Positions 42,925-52,293 of a DNA stretch of 55,998 nucleotides are shown here, in pieces (within the stretch, counting starts at the first letter, position 1; each line of letters begins with the position of its first letter). This DNA is from Pseudomonas entomophila (GTDB taxonomy: Bacteria; Pseudomonadota; Gammaproteobacteria; Pseudomonadales; Pseudomonadaceae). The position numbers were made by a program, and so were the translations under genes. Under the pieces are notes generated by a model, which was not told the DNA's origin, did not search any database, and saw only the letters and a program-made list of their open reading frames with translations. The stretch covers positions 1 to 55,998 of the forward strand of contig NZ_JAAMQJ010000033.1 in NCBI RefSeq assembly GCF_013523125.1. The letters run 5' to 3'.

Positions 42925-44211
42925 ATGACAGGTACCGAACAACGGGTCGCGATCGTGATCCCCGCACGCTACGGCTCGACCCGCCTGCCGGGCAAGCCGC
43001 TGGCGGACATCCTCGGCAAGCCGATGGTGCAGCACGTCTACGAGCGCGCCCTTCAGGTCGGCAATGCCGATCAGGTGGTGATCGCCACGGACGACGCCCG
43101 CGTGGCGCAAGCGGTGGAGGCTTTCGGCGGAGTCTGCGTGATGACCTCGCCCGAGCACCCCTCGGGCACCGACCGCCTGGCCGAGGTGATGGGCCAGGTG
43201 CAGGCCGATGTGTACATCAACCTGCAAGGCGACGAGCCGCTGGTGCGGCCGACCGACATCGAGGCGCTGATCGCCGGCATGCTGGCCGACCCTTCGGTCG
43301 CCATCGGCACCCTGTGCCACGCCATCGATCACCACGAGGCCAAGCGCCCCGAGGCGGTCAAGGTGGTGCTGGGCCACAACGGCAACGCGCTGTACTTCAG
43401 CCGCTCGCCGATTCCCTATCCACGTGACGAGGCGGCGGCCTCCTACCTCAAGCACGTGGGGGTGTACGGTTATCGTCGTCAGGTCCTGGCCGAGTACAGC
43501 GCCCTGCCGCAACCGATGCTCGAGCACGCCGAAAAGCTCGAGCAACTGCGCCTGCTGGCCGCGGGTTACAGCATCCGTGCGTACCAGGTCGAGCCGGCCG
43601 GCCCGGGCGTCGATACGCCCGAAGGGCTGGAACAGGTACGTGCGCTCATGAGCGGCCAGCCAGCGCCGGTCATGCCGACGCTCGCCGACGTGCGCCTGGT
43701 GATCACCGACGTCGACGGCGTGCTGACCGATGGCGGTCTGTTCTACGACGGCAACGGCGAATGCATCAAGCGCTTCCACGTGCGCGACGGCATGGGCATG
43801 CGCCTGTTGGAAGAGAACGGCGTGCGCGTGGCGGTGCTGTCGGGGCGCGACTCGGCGACGCTGCGCAAACGCGTGGCCGACCTGGGCATCACCCTGTGCC
43901 AGTTCGGGGTCAAGGACAAGCAGACGGCCTGCCAGCAGCTGATGGCCGAGGCCGAGGTCAGCGCCGAGCAGACGGCGTGCCTGGGCGACGACAGCATCGA
44001 CCTGCCAGCCTTCGCCACGTGCGGTCTGTCGTTCGCGGTGGCCGATGCGCCGGTATACGTCAAGGCGGCCGCCTCGGGCGTGCTGAACGCAGCTGGCGGC
44101 ACCGGTGCGTTCCGCGAGCTGGCCGATGCCATCCTGATCGCCCACGGCAAGGCCGAGGTGTTCGAAACGGCGGCGGGCTATTCGCGGGTCATGGGCAAGA
44201 TGGCCCAGTGA
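42925..44211 (+). CDS. KdsB-KdsC fusion: CMP-Kdo synthetase plus Kdo-8-P phosphatase
   Basis: A 428-residue two-domain protein in one uninterrupted frame. Residues 6-242 are KdsB: IPARYGSTRLPGKPL at 12-26, NLQGDEPLV at 99-107, YFSRSPIPYPRD and GVDTPEGLEQVRALM. Residues 256-428 are KdsC, a HAD phosphatase with catalytic DVDGVLTDGG at 262-271, LSGRDS and GDDSIDLPAF. A short linker (243-255) joins them. It would dephosphorylate Kdo-8-P made by the adjacent KdsA and activate the product to CMP-Kdo. These are normally separate genes. Confidence 0.9.
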   Translation: MTGTEQRVAIVIPARYGSTRLPGKPLADILGKPMVQHVYERALQVGNADQVVIATDDARVAQAVEAFGGVCVMTSPEHPSGTDRLAEVMGQVQADVYINLQGDEPLVRPTDIEALIAGMLADPSVAIGTLCHAIDHHEAKRPEAVKVVLGHNGNALYFSRSPIPYPRDEAAASYLKHVGVYGYRRQVLAEYSALPQPMLEHAEKLEQLRLLAAGYSIRAYQVEPAGPGVDTPEGLEQVRALMSGQPAPVMPTLADVRLVITDVDGVLTDGGLFYDGNGECIKRFHVRDGMGMRLLEENGVRVAVLSGRDSATLRKRVADLGITLCQFGVKDKQTACQQLMAEAEVSAEQTACLGDDSIDLPAFATCGLSFAVADAPVYVKAAASGVLNAAGGTGAFRELADAILIAHGKAEVFETAAGYSRVMGKMAQ

Positions 44212-44226
44212 TCCTGGCCCCGTGAG

Positions 44227-44267
44227 CGGCCGGCCAGCCTGGTAGAAGTCAGACTGGCCGACCGGCC
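44227..44267. terminator. Hairpin between kdsBC and comEA
   Basis: CGGCCGGCCAG and CTGGCCGACCGGCC pair around a 16-base loop between convergent genes. Only a weak T content follows on either strand. A possible shared terminator. Confidence 0.3.
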
Positions 44268-44333
44268 TTGCCTACCGACGCAGTGGCGTTGCGTGCAGAC
44301 ACGGGCGTTTCACCGCCTGGGCAGGCGGCCTGC

Positions 44334-44654
44334 TCACTCCACGGTGAGCTTGTCCCGGTTGCGCTCCAGCAGCGCACTGCCGATGCCTTTCACCTCCAGC
44401 AGCTCGTCCACGCTCGTGAACGGGCCGTGCGCCTCTCGGTAGGCCACGATGGCCTCGGCCTTTGACTTGCCGATACCGGTCAGTTCGCTTTGTAACGTGG
44501 CGGCATCGGCCTTGTTCACGTCCACCTGCGGCTTGGCCGCCTCTTGCATGGCGGCCGAGGGCGTCGCGGGCGGGGTGGCCGGTGCCGCGCTGACGGCGAA
44601 CGACAGGCTGGCGAACAGGGGCAGCAGCAGGGATTTGCAGAAGGTCTTGCGCAT
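44334..44654 (-). CDS. comEA: ComEA-like helix-hairpin-helix DNA-binding protein
   Basis: A 106-residue exported protein: signal peptide MRKTFCKSLLLPLFASLSFA, a proline/alanine linker, then VDVNKADAATLQSELTGIGK and FTSVDELLEVKGIGSALLE, two HhH motifs that bind DNA. Homologues in competent bacteria pull in DNA in the periplasm. In Pseudomonas this gene usually follows wbpM. AGGAG precedes the ATG at 44654. Confidence 0.88.
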   Translation of the reverse strand: MRKTFCKSLLLPLFASLSFAVSAAPATPPATPSAAMQEAAKPQVDVNKADAATLQSELTGIGKSKAEAIVAYREAHGPFTSVDELLEVKGIGSALLERNRDKLTVE

Positions 44655-44944
44655 GGGGATCACTCCTGTGAACGAGGGTCATGGTGCAGCGGTTCCAGTG
44701 GCTGCCCCGTCACACTAGCCGCTGCCTCGGCCTTCGCCCAGCCTCCCGCGCAGGCCAATGGTTACTGAATCAGACAGCGCGAACAGGGCTTTAAAAGCAT
44801 CCTTCACCTGCTGGCTACACGTCCTACAACTGGCATTGGAAAGCGCCATTGGGCACGACCATTTGAATTGACCCGCATTGCTTGCCAGACTCGCCTCCCG
44901 CTGCGGCCATCGCTGCCGGATGCACGTCGAAAAGAGGATCACCG

Positions 44945-45646
44945 TTGAACGAACACACCCTGTCCCACCGCCTGGAACGCGTCGCGGCGCACGTGCCTGC
45001 CGGCGCCCATCTGGCCGACATCGGTTCGGACCATGGCTACCTGCCCGTGGCCCTGGTGCGCCGTGGCGCCATCGCGGCGGCCGTGGCCGGCGAAGTGGCG
45101 CTGACGCCCTTCCACGCCGCCGAACGTACCGTGCGTGAGAACGACCTGGCCGATCGGGTCACGGTGCGCCTGGCCGATGGCCTGGAGGCGCTGCGACCGG
45201 AGGACGGCATCACCGTGGTCAGCCTGTGTGGCATGGGGGGCGAGACCATCCGCGACATCCTGGCCCGGGGCAAGGCGCGCCTGAGTGGGCAGGAACGCCT
45301 GGTGCTGCAGCCCAATGGCGGTGAGCAACCTCTGCGGGTGTGGCTGATGGCGCAGGGTTACCGCATCGTGCACGAGGAGGCCTTGCGCGAGCACCGCTTC
45401 GATTACGAGATCATCGTCGCCGAACCCACGGGCCCGGTGCACTACACCGAGCAGGAGCTGTACTTCGGCCCGGTGCAGATGCAGCTGCGCAGCCCAGCGT
45501 TCCTGAACAAGTGGCAGCGCATGCTGCGCCAGAAACAGCAGACGCTGAAGAACCTGGCACGGGCGCGGCAGGCGGTGCCGGAAGAGAAGGTGCGCGAGAT
45601 GACCCGCCAGGCCGAGTGGATCACCCACCTGCTGGCGCAGGCCTGA
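44945..45646 (+). CDS. trmK: tRNA (adenine22-N1)-methyltransferase
   Basis: A 233-residue SAM methyltransferase: HLADIGSDHGYLPVALVRRG (motif I), VVSLCGMGGETI (catalytic region), LQPNGGEQPLRVWL and a C-terminal coiled helix. This is the TrmK/YqfN family that makes m1A22 in tRNA. The start is most likely a TTG at 44945 (GAGG upstream), giving MNEHTLSHRLERVA; an in-frame start at 44882 has no support. Confidence 0.85.
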   Translation: MNEHTLSHRLERVAAHVPAGAHLADIGSDHGYLPVALVRRGAIAAAVAGEVALTPFHAAERTVRENDLADRVTVRLADGLEALRPEDGITVVSLCGMGGETIRDILARGKARLSGQERLVLQPNGGEQPLRVWLMAQGYRIVHEEALREHRFDYEIIVAEPTGPVHYTEQELYFGPVQMQLRSPAFLNKWQRMLRQKQQTLKNLARARQAVPEEKVREMTRQAEWITHLLAQA

Positions 45647-45833
45647 GCACGCTGCCCGGGACAACTTGGTTTACAATGCGCCCGCTCATGCCTGGGCGGC
45701 GACCGGTCCATTGCGCGCAGTGCCAGCCAGGCTGATGTCCCGTCCCGTGCCACCTCTGCGCACGGTCGTCGTGCCCATTGGCCCTGCCGTTGGCCGACGT
45801 GTTTCCCGTTATTTGCGAAGACGAATCCTGCAC

Positions 45834-46766
45834 ATGAAACATCTACCGATCGCCCAACAAGCCCTCGCCGCCCAGGCCCAGGCCCTGACCCAGATGGCAG
45901 ACCGCCTCGATGGCGCCTTTCAGCAGGCGGTGGACCTGATACTGAGTTGCCAGGGCCGTACGGTGGTCTGCGGCATCGGCAAGTCCGGCCTGATCGGCAA
46001 GAAGATGGTCGCCACCTTCGCCTCCACCGGCACACCGAGCTTCTTCCTGCACCCGGCCGAAGCCTTCCACGGCGACCTGGGGATGCTCAAGCCGATCGAC
46101 GTGCTGATCCTGATCAGCTACAGCGGCGAGACCGACGAGCTGATCAAGCTGATCCCGAGCCTGAAGTCATTCGGCAACCCGATCATCGCCATGACCGGCA
46201 ACGGCCGTTCGACCCTGGCGCGGCATGCCGACGTCTGGCTGGACGTGTCGGTCGAGCGCGAGGTCTGCCCGAACAACCTGGCGCCGACCACCTCGACCCT
46301 GGCGACCATGGCCATGGGCGATGCCCTGGCCGTGGCGTTGATCGACGCGTTGCAGTTCAAACCCATGGATTTTGCCCGCTACCACCCCGGTGGCAGCCTG
46401 GGGCGCAAGCTACTGACCCGCGTGCGGGACGTGATGCACTCCCCTGCGCCGATCGTGACGCCGCAGACCGCGTTCCATGACTGCCTGCTGGTGATGACCC
46501 AGAGCCGGTTGGGCATGGCGGTGGTGATGGAGGGCGAGACCCTGGCCGGGATCGTCACCGATGGCGACCTGCGGCGCGCGCTGCTGGAGGATCAAGGGGT
46601 GGTCAACGCAACGGTCGCCGACTTCATGACCACCACGCCACGGACCATTCGCAGCGATGCGCAATTGGCCGAGGCCGAGGCGTTCATGCTGGAGCACAAG
46701 ATTCGGGTGCTGGCGGTGACGGATGAGGCGGGTGCGGTGGTGGGGGTGGTCGAGATTTTCGATTGA
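45834..46766 (+). CDS. D-arabinose 5-phosphate isomerase (KpsF/GutQ/KdsD type)
   Basis: A 310-residue SIS-CBS-CBS protein that converts ribulose 5-phosphate to arabinose 5-phosphate, the first Kdo step. The SIS domain has CGIGKSGLIGKKMVATFAST, PAEAFHGDLGM, SYSGETDEL and EVCPNNLAPTTST; two CBS domains follow from about 200. Only the start at 45834 (MKHLPIAQQAL) fits the family. Together with kdsA and kdsBC it completes a Kdo set near the O-antigen genes. A housekeeping kdsD in the lpt region would be elsewhere. Confidence 0.92.
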   Translation: MKHLPIAQQALAAQAQALTQMADRLDGAFQQAVDLILSCQGRTVVCGIGKSGLIGKKMVATFASTGTPSFFLHPAEAFHGDLGMLKPIDVLILISYSGETDELIKLIPSLKSFGNPIIAMTGNGRSTLARHADVWLDVSVEREVCPNNLAPTTSTLATMAMGDALAVALIDALQFKPMDFARYHPGGSLGRKLLTRVRDVMHSPAPIVTPQTAFHDCLLVMTQSRLGMAVVMEGETLAGIVTDGDLRRALLEDQGVVNATVADFMTTTPRTIRSDAQLAEAEAFMLEHKIRVLAVTDEAGAVVGVVEIFD

Positions 46767-46837
46767 GGATGGGGAGACCAAGTAAAGGACGGTGCTGGTT
46801 TGGCATGGCCCGTGATCAGGGGGCGGCAGGGCTGGAT

Positions 46838-46883
46838 TGTGGGCCCTGCGGGCCCAATCGCGGCACAGGGGCCGCTCCTACAG
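46838..46883 (+). repeat. REP element (first of inverted pair)
   Basis: A complete GGGCCC-type REP ending CGCTCCTACAG, between the convergent isomerase and wbpM genes. Confidence 0.88.
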
Positions 46884-46969
46884 GTGGACCGCGTTGCTGA
46901 TCTGGTAGAGGTGTGCCGTTCCTCTGGGGGTTGGACCACGCTGCTGATCTGGCAGATTGACACTACCCC

Positions 46970-47017
46970 CTGTAGGAGCGGCCCCTGTGCCGCGATTGGG
47001 CCCGTAGGGCCCACAAA
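46970..47017 (-). repeat. REP element (inverted partner)
   Basis: Reverse complement of 46838-46883 with one changed base in the head (GTAGGG). The 307-bp gap holds only this pair and an 87-bp spacer containing two short direct copies of GCTGATCTGG. Confidence 0.87.
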
Positions 47018-47073
47018 CCCGCCCCACCGTCTCTGCAGGCCAAGGCGCACCTGAAGCGCCTCATCACCTCGAC

Positions 47074-49068
47074 TCAGGAATCCTGCCGCCGCTGCTGGTA
47101 GATCCAGTCCACGATCTCCCCTTCCGGCGCATACCCGCACACCAGCTCGCGCAACAGCTTGCGCACCTGCGGGTAATCGTTCGCCTCGACCGACGCCAGC
47201 AACGCTTCCAGCCTGCCCTTGAGCACGCTCCACGGCAGGCAATCCTCGTTCGCCGACATGATCATCGGGTGCCGGGTGGGCTCGACGTTGTCGCCGATCA
47301 GCAACTCTTCGTACAGCTTCTCCCCCGGCCGCAGCCCGGTGAACTCGATGGCGATGTCGCCCGTGGGGTTGCGCTCGGAGCGCACGCTGAAACCGGACAG
47401 GTGGATCATCTTCTCGGCCAACTCGACGATCTTCACCGGCTTGCCCATGTCCAGCACGAACACATCGCCGCCCTGCCCCATGGACCCGGCCTGGATCACC
47501 AGTTGCGCCGCCTCGGGGATGGTCATGAAGTACCGCGTGATCTTCGGGTGGGTGACCGACAGGGGCCCGCCCGCCTTGATCTGCTTGTGGAACAGCGGGA
47601 TCACCGACCCCGACGAGCCCAGCACGTTGCCGAAGCGCACCATGGTGAAGCGGGTCTTGTTGACCTGCGCCACGTTGTGCGGATCCCCCAGCAGCACCGG
47701 TGCCGTCTCGCCGCTCAGCGCCTGCAGGGTCATCTCGGCCAGGCGCTTGGTGCTGCCCATGACGTTGGTCGGGCGCACGGCCTTGTCGGTGGAGATCAGC
47801 ACGAAGCTCGACACGCCGGCCTGCAAGGCGGCCTGGGCCGTGCTGAGCGTGCCGATCACATTGTTCAACACGCCTTCGGCGACGTTGTGCTCGACGATCG
47901 GCACGTGCTTGTAGGCGGCGGCGTGGTAGACGGTGTCGACCCGCCACGTCTTGAGCACTTCCAACGTGTGTGCCTGGTTGCGCACTGACCCCAGGATCGG
48001 CACTACGCGCACGCGCAGCGATTCGTGGGCGATGCGCTCCTCCAGCTCGGTGGCGATGCTGTACAGGTTGAATTCGGCATGATCGAGCAGAATGAGCAGA
48101 CGAGGCCGCAGCTCGAGGATCTGTCGGCACAATTCCGAGCCGATCGACCCGCCGGCACCGGTGACCAGCACCGCCTGGTTGACGATGCAGCGCTCGAGCA
48201 GGTCATGCTGCGCAGGCACCGCATCGCGGCCCAGCAGGTCGGCGATGTCGACTTCCTGAATGTCATCGACTTTCACGCGGCCACTGGCCAGGTCCATGAT
48301 GCCGGGCACGCTGCGCACGTGCAGCCCGAAGCCCTCGAGGTAACTCAGGATTTCACGACGGCGGCCCCGGGATGTGGAGGGCAACGCCAGAAGGATCTCT
48401 TCGGCCCCCGTGGCGTCGATCATGCGCTGGATGCGATCGGGCTTGTAGACCTGCAGGCCGGCGATCATCCGGTCGGCGATGCCAGGGTCGTCATCGATGA
48501 AGGCCACAGGACGCATGGCCCTGCCCATGCGCAGTGCCGCGACCAGTTGGTTACCGGCAGTACCCGCACCGTACACCGCCACCTTGGGCAACCCATCGTC
48601 GCGCGTGGCGAACGGGACGTATTGCGCCGCGGCAAACCAGTCACCGAGAAAATACTGACGCATGGCCAGCCGCAAACCGCCGACGATCACCAGGCTCAGC
48701 CACCAGTAGTTGAAGATGATCGACCTGGGCACCACCTGGGGCGGCGCGCTGTACCAGAACACCACCAGGGTCAGCATCAGGGACGCCAGGCTGACGGCCT
48801 TGATGATGGCCAGCAGGGCGTCGTTGCCAAAATAGCGCATGACCGCCCGGTACATGCCGAAGCGAATGAACAGCGGGATCGAGACGATCGGTGCGGCGAC
48901 GAACAACCACGGATGCGCAAGAAGCGGGTTGTACATCTCATCGATGCCCAGACGCACGATGAAGGCCAGCCAGAGCGCCAGCCAGACCAGAAAGACGTCG
49001 GTGGTCACCTGAATCAGGCGCTTCGTGCGCCGCGGCAGGTTGACCAGGTAGGTGCGCAACTTGTCCAT
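47074..49068 (-). CDS. wbpM: WbpM-type nucleotide-sugar 4,6-dehydratase
   Basis: A 664-residue inner-membrane enzyme with four N-terminal helices (about 20-130), a first Rossmann domain (VYGAGTAGNQL at 165-175) and the catalytic domain with TGAGGSIG at 303-310. The active site has STDKAVRPTNVMGSTK, where Met replaces the usual Tyr of YxxxK, as known for WbpM. It converts UDP-GlcNAc to its 4-keto-6-deoxy form for QuiNAc/FucNAc-type sugars in O antigen. It closes the minus-strand polysaccharide cluster, 110 bp after wbpL. Confidence 0.93.
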   Translation of the reverse strand: MDKLRTYLVNLPRRTKRLIQVTTDVFLVWLALWLAFIVRLGIDEMYNPLLAHPWLFVAAPIVSIPLFIRFGMYRAVMRYFGNDALLAIIKAVSLASLMLTLVVFWYSAPPQVVPRSIIFNYWWLSLVIVGGLRLAMRQYFLGDWFAAAQYVPFATRDDGLPKVAVYGAGTAGNQLVAALRMGRAMRPVAFIDDDPGIADRMIAGLQVYKPDRIQRMIDATGAEEILLALPSTSRGRRREILSYLEGFGLHVRSVPGIMDLASGRVKVDDIQEVDIADLLGRDAVPAQHDLLERCIVNQAVLVTGAGGSIGSELCRQILELRPRLLILLDHAEFNLYSIATELEERIAHESLRVRVVPILGSVRNQAHTLEVLKTWRVDTVYHAAAYKHVPIVEHNVAEGVLNNVIGTLSTAQAALQAGVSSFVLISTDKAVRPTNVMGSTKRLAEMTLQALSGETAPVLLGDPHNVAQVNKTRFTMVRFGNVLGSSGSVIPLFHKQIKAGGPLSVTHPKITRYFMTIPEAAQLVIQAGSMGQGGDVFVLDMGKPVKIVELAEKMIHLSGFSVRSERNPTGDIAIEFTGLRPGEKLYEELLIGDNVEPTRHPMIMSANEDCLPWSVLKGRLEALLASVEANDYPQVRKLLRELVCGYAPEGEIVDWIYQQRRQDS

Positions 49069-49178
49069 AGATACCGGCCCGCAGGCACGCCCTCTTGAAT
49101 AGCACGCGTTCGGTGACAACCGATCCGCGCGTGAATGTCAGTGTCCTGTACAGCGCAGCCCTGTCATGCGTGTGTCAC

Positions 49179-50195
49179 TCAGGTCAGCTCATGCTTGCCG
49201 GCCTGGTAACGCAGCGCCACTACGCCCAGTGGCAGGTAGGCGATCACGGTGCCCAGCATTCCGTCGAGCCCCAGCCACGTCACACACAAGGCCATGGGCA
49301 GCAGCCAGCCCAACGTGATGGCAGCCGTTGCCAGTGTCACCGGCAGATGACGCCCGGCGCGGCGTGCAGCGTGCTGGTAGGCATGGCTGCGGTGCGCCTG
49401 GTAGACCTTTTCGCCCGCAAGCAGACGGCGCAGCAGCGTTACCGTGGCATCGACGACGAAGACCCCGAGCAGGATCAACCAGGCCCAGAAGTAGTGGGCG
49501 TCCAGCCAGGCACCTTGCAACGACAGCCCCCCCAGCGTCAAACCGAGAAAGCCACTGCCGGCATCGCCCATGAAGATCTTGGCCGGAGGCGCGTTCCAGA
49601 CGAGAAAGCCCAGCACCGCAGCCGCCAGCACCAAAGGGGCCACCAGTGCCTCGGTATGCCCGCCCAAGGCGTAGACGAGGCTGATGCCCCCACAGACCGC
49701 CAGCGCCTCGGCACCCGCAATCCCGTCGATGCCATCCATGAAGTTGTACAGGTTCAGCAGCCAGACCAGGTACACGGCCAGCAACGGTAATAATATCCCT
49801 GCCGAGTGTACTGGAATACCGGCCACATGGAGTACCGGGGCACCGCCTGTGCCCACCAGGAGGCCTAAGGCCGCCGCAAAATGGCCCAGCAGGCGCCAAC
49901 GGGCCGGGATATGACGGTGGTCATCGATGAAACCGACGATGGCGACCAGCAGCCCGGCCGCGCCCAGGGCCAATGCATGTGCCTCACTCATCCAGCCGAG
50001 CTGCCAGAGCACTCCAAGAGCCGGCAGGAACGTCAACACGATCGCCACGCCACCGCCGCGTGGCGTCGGCACGGTATGGGAGCTGCGGGCATTGGGGATG
50101 TCCATCAGGCTACGGGCCAGCGCATAACGCCGCAGGACCCAGGTCAGGATGCAAGAGAGGATCGCCACTGCGATCAACAGCCAGGCGAACGTCAT
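49179..50195 (-). CDS. wbpL: Undecaprenyl-phosphate sugar-1-phosphate transferase (WbpL-like)
   Basis: A 338-residue polytopic protein of the MraY/WecA family. It has NARSSHTVPTPRGGGVAIVL (N-terminal loop), FIDDHRHIPARWRLL, the catalytic NFMDGIDGIAG and the GDAGSGFLG metal site. It transfers a HexNAc-1-phosphate to undecaprenyl phosphate to start O-antigen or A-band chains. Its ATG overlaps the stop of the epimerase gene by 4 nt. The substrate is inferred from WbpL. Confidence 0.9.
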   Translation of the reverse strand: MTFAWLLIAVAILSCILTWVLRRYALARSLMDIPNARSSHTVPTPRGGGVAIVLTFLPALGVLWQLGWMSEAHALALGAAGLLVAIVGFIDDHRHIPARWRLLGHFAAALGLLVGTGGAPVLHVAGIPVHSAGILLPLLAVYLVWLLNLYNFMDGIDGIAGAEALAVCGGISLVYALGGHTEALVAPLVLAAAVLGFLVWNAPPAKIFMGDAGSGFLGLTLGGLSLQGAWLDAHYFWAWLILLGVFVVDATVTLLRRLLAGEKVYQAHRSHAYQHAARRAGRHLPVTLATAAITLGWLLPMALCVTWLGLDGMLGTVIAYLPLGVVALRYQAGKHELT

Positions 50196-51175
50196 CGACG
50201 GCGGGACTCCAGGAAAGGGTGGGCGGTGGCCTGCAAGGCCTCATCGACGGGGACGGCAGGCTGCCAGCCCAGACGCTGTCTGTTCTTTTCGATATCGACC
50301 TGCAACGAGCCCAGCAACCGCTGCGCGATGCCTGCCCTGCCCGTCAGGCGAGCCGCGAGCGCCAGCCAGGTGGCAGACACCGGAAGCAATCTTGGACGAC
50401 GGCCCAGGGCATGCGACATCCGTCGCAGCAAGCCGGACGTGGACAGGTCTTCCCCATCGCTGACCAGAAAGACCTGGTTGGCAGCTTCGGGGTGGTCCAG
50501 GCACACGCTGATGAAATCCACCAGATTGGCCAGGCTGACCAGGCTGCGTCGATTGTCGATGGCGCCCAGCGGCAAGGGCACACCGCGCGCGAGCCAACGC
50601 ATCAGGCTCGCCATGTTGGCTCCAACCCCAGGGCCGTACACCAGGACCGGCCGCACGATGACCACATCCATGCCCGTCGTGTGTGCCAGGCGCAGAAGCC
50701 CTTGCTCGGCCTCGTATTTGGAGATCCCATAGGGATCCGTCGGTTGCGGTGGCTGATCGGCCTCGAAGGGCTGGCCGATGCGCGTCTGCTCGCCGTTGAC
50801 CTTGATCGAACTGATAAACACGAAGCGACGGACACCAGCACGCGCGGCCTGCTCGGCCAGGGCCAGGGTGCCCTCGGTATTGACCCGACGGAACGCGGTG
50901 AGCGGGTCGGCCTCGGTCTCGTCCATGACGTGCACGCGGGCAGCGGTATGGACGACCTGATCGACACCTGCCAAGGCAGCCGTCCAGTCCGCCTCCGGCC
51001 CCAGGGCTGGCACGATCCGTGTCTCGGCCCCTGCCGGCACCGAGGCGTCGGCGCGCCGTACGCCTGCTACCACGGTACGATCATGAAGTTTCAGCAGATG
51101 AGCGACCAGGGCGCGCCCGACGAAGCCATTGGCCCCGGTCACCAGTACCGTGCCGCCGTTCAGTGCATCGCTCAT
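50192..51175 (-). CDS. NAD-dependent sugar 4-epimerase/reductase (WbpV/WbpK-like)
   Basis: A 327-residue extended SDR: VTGANGFVGRALVAHLL at the N terminus, HTAARVHVM, FISSIKVNGE and the catalytic DPYGISKYEAE. Together with WbpM and WbpL it would reduce or epimerise the 4-keto-6-deoxy intermediate, giving for example UDP-FucNAc or UDP-QuiNAc. It overlaps both neighbours by 4 nt. WbpV and WbpK cannot be told apart by eye. Confidence 0.85.
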   Translation of the reverse strand: MSDALNGGTVLVTGANGFVGRALVAHLLKLHDRTVVAGVRRADASVPAGAETRIVPALGPEADWTAALAGVDQVVHTAARVHVMDETEADPLTAFRRVNTEGTLALAEQAARAGVRRFVFISSIKVNGEQTRIGQPFEADQPPQPTDPYGISKYEAEQGLLRLAHTTGMDVVIVRPVLVYGPGVGANMASLMRWLARGVPLPLGAIDNRRSLVSLANLVDFISVCLDHPEAANQVFLVSDGEDLSTSGLLRRMSHALGRRPRLLPVSATWLALAARLTGRAGIAQRLLGSLQVDIEKNRQRLGWQPAVPVDEALQATAHPFLESRRR

Positions 51176-52293
51176 GCCGGACGATCGAGCAGTTGACGGT
51201 AAAGCTGGACGTAATGGTCGATCATGGTGGTGGACGAGAACATCGTCTCGAAGCGACGACGGGCGTTTCGCCCCATCTCGGCCGCGCGCTCGGGATCGTT
51301 CCACAACGTGAGCATGGCCTGGGCCAGGCTGTCGACATCGCGTGGCGCGGCCACCAGACCGGTTTCACCGTCCAGGTTGATGTAGGTGGTGCCGCTGCCG
51401 ATCTCGCAGGAGATCATCGGCTTGCCATACATCGCGGCCTCGAGCAGCGAGATACCGAACGCTTCCGAACGCAGGTGCGAGGGGAAGACGAAGCCTTCGC
51501 ACAGTGTGAGCAGCGCCACTTTGTCGTGATCGTCGACGCCGCCGACGAAACGCACCGAATCGGCGCCGAGGCTCACGGCCTGGGCACGCAGCGTCTGCTC
51601 AAGGTGGCCGTGACCGACGATGACCACCGGCAGCCCGGTCTTGCTGGCCGCCTCGATCAGGTAGTTCAGGCCCTTGTAGTAACGCAGCGCGCCGACGAAA
51701 AGGAAGAACCGTGGGCCGACCTGATCGCGCCAACGATCCAGGCGCTGTGCGTCCACCGTCGGGTAGGTCGACTCGTCCAGGCCGAACGGAATCACCTCGA
51801 CCTTGTTTTTGAAGCGCTGCAGCGTCTCACTGTGCGCCACGTAGTTGGGCGACGAGGCGACGATGCGATCGACGCTGCCGAGGAACCGGTGCATCACGGG
51901 CTGGTACAGCTTGAGCAGGGTCTTCTGCTTGACGATGTCGGAGTGGTACGTGACCACGGTCGGCTTGTTCAGGCGGCTGGCGAAGTGCACCAGGTCCATG
52001 AACGGCCAGGGGAAGTGGTAATGGATGATGTCCGCCTGCCGGGCCAGCTCGGCGAAATCCTTGAACGCCGACAGCGAGAACCCGGTCGAGGCGACTTGCA
52101 GGTCCAGCCTGGAACGGTGCGCCCGGTGATGCCCGACCTCCTCGTCACGCCCGGCACCGCGGGTGCTCAGCGATAACACCTCGGCCTCGACGCCCTGGGC
52201 ACGCCCACCTTCGGCCAGCTGGAAGATCACCTGCTCGATGCCGCCCATGGTTTCGGGGTAGTACGTCTTGAAGAAGTGCAGGACCTTGATCAT
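51172..52293 (-). CDS. Glycosyltransferase family 4 (WbpZ/WbpY-like)
   Basis: A 373-residue GT-B enzyme: VLHFFKTYYPETMGGIEQV, FFLFVGALRYYKGLNYLIEA, and the nucleotide-sugar motif SEAFGISLLEAAMYGKPMIS (EAFG..LLEA, the E-x7-E). It acts at the cytoplasmic face of the membrane. Its position after gmd and rmd suggests GDP-D-rhamnose as donor, as for WbpY/WbpZ of the A-band cluster. It overlaps both neighbours by 4 nt. Confidence 0.87.
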   Translation of the reverse strand: MIKVLHFFKTYYPETMGGIEQVIFQLAEGGRAQGVEAEVLSLSTRGAGRDEEVGHHRAHRSRLDLQVASTGFSLSAFKDFAELARQADIIHYHFPWPFMDLVHFASRLNKPTVVTYHSDIVKQKTLLKLYQPVMHRFLGSVDRIVASSPNYVAHSETLQRFKNKVEVIPFGLDESTYPTVDAQRLDRWRDQVGPRFFLFVGALRYYKGLNYLIEAASKTGLPVVIVGHGHLEQTLRAQAVSLGADSVRFVGGVDDHDKVALLTLCEGFVFPSHLRSEAFGISLLEAAMYGKPMISCEIGSGTTYINLDGETGLVAAPRDVDSLAQAMLTLWNDPERAAEMGRNARRRFETMFSSTTMIDHYVQLYRQLLDRPA

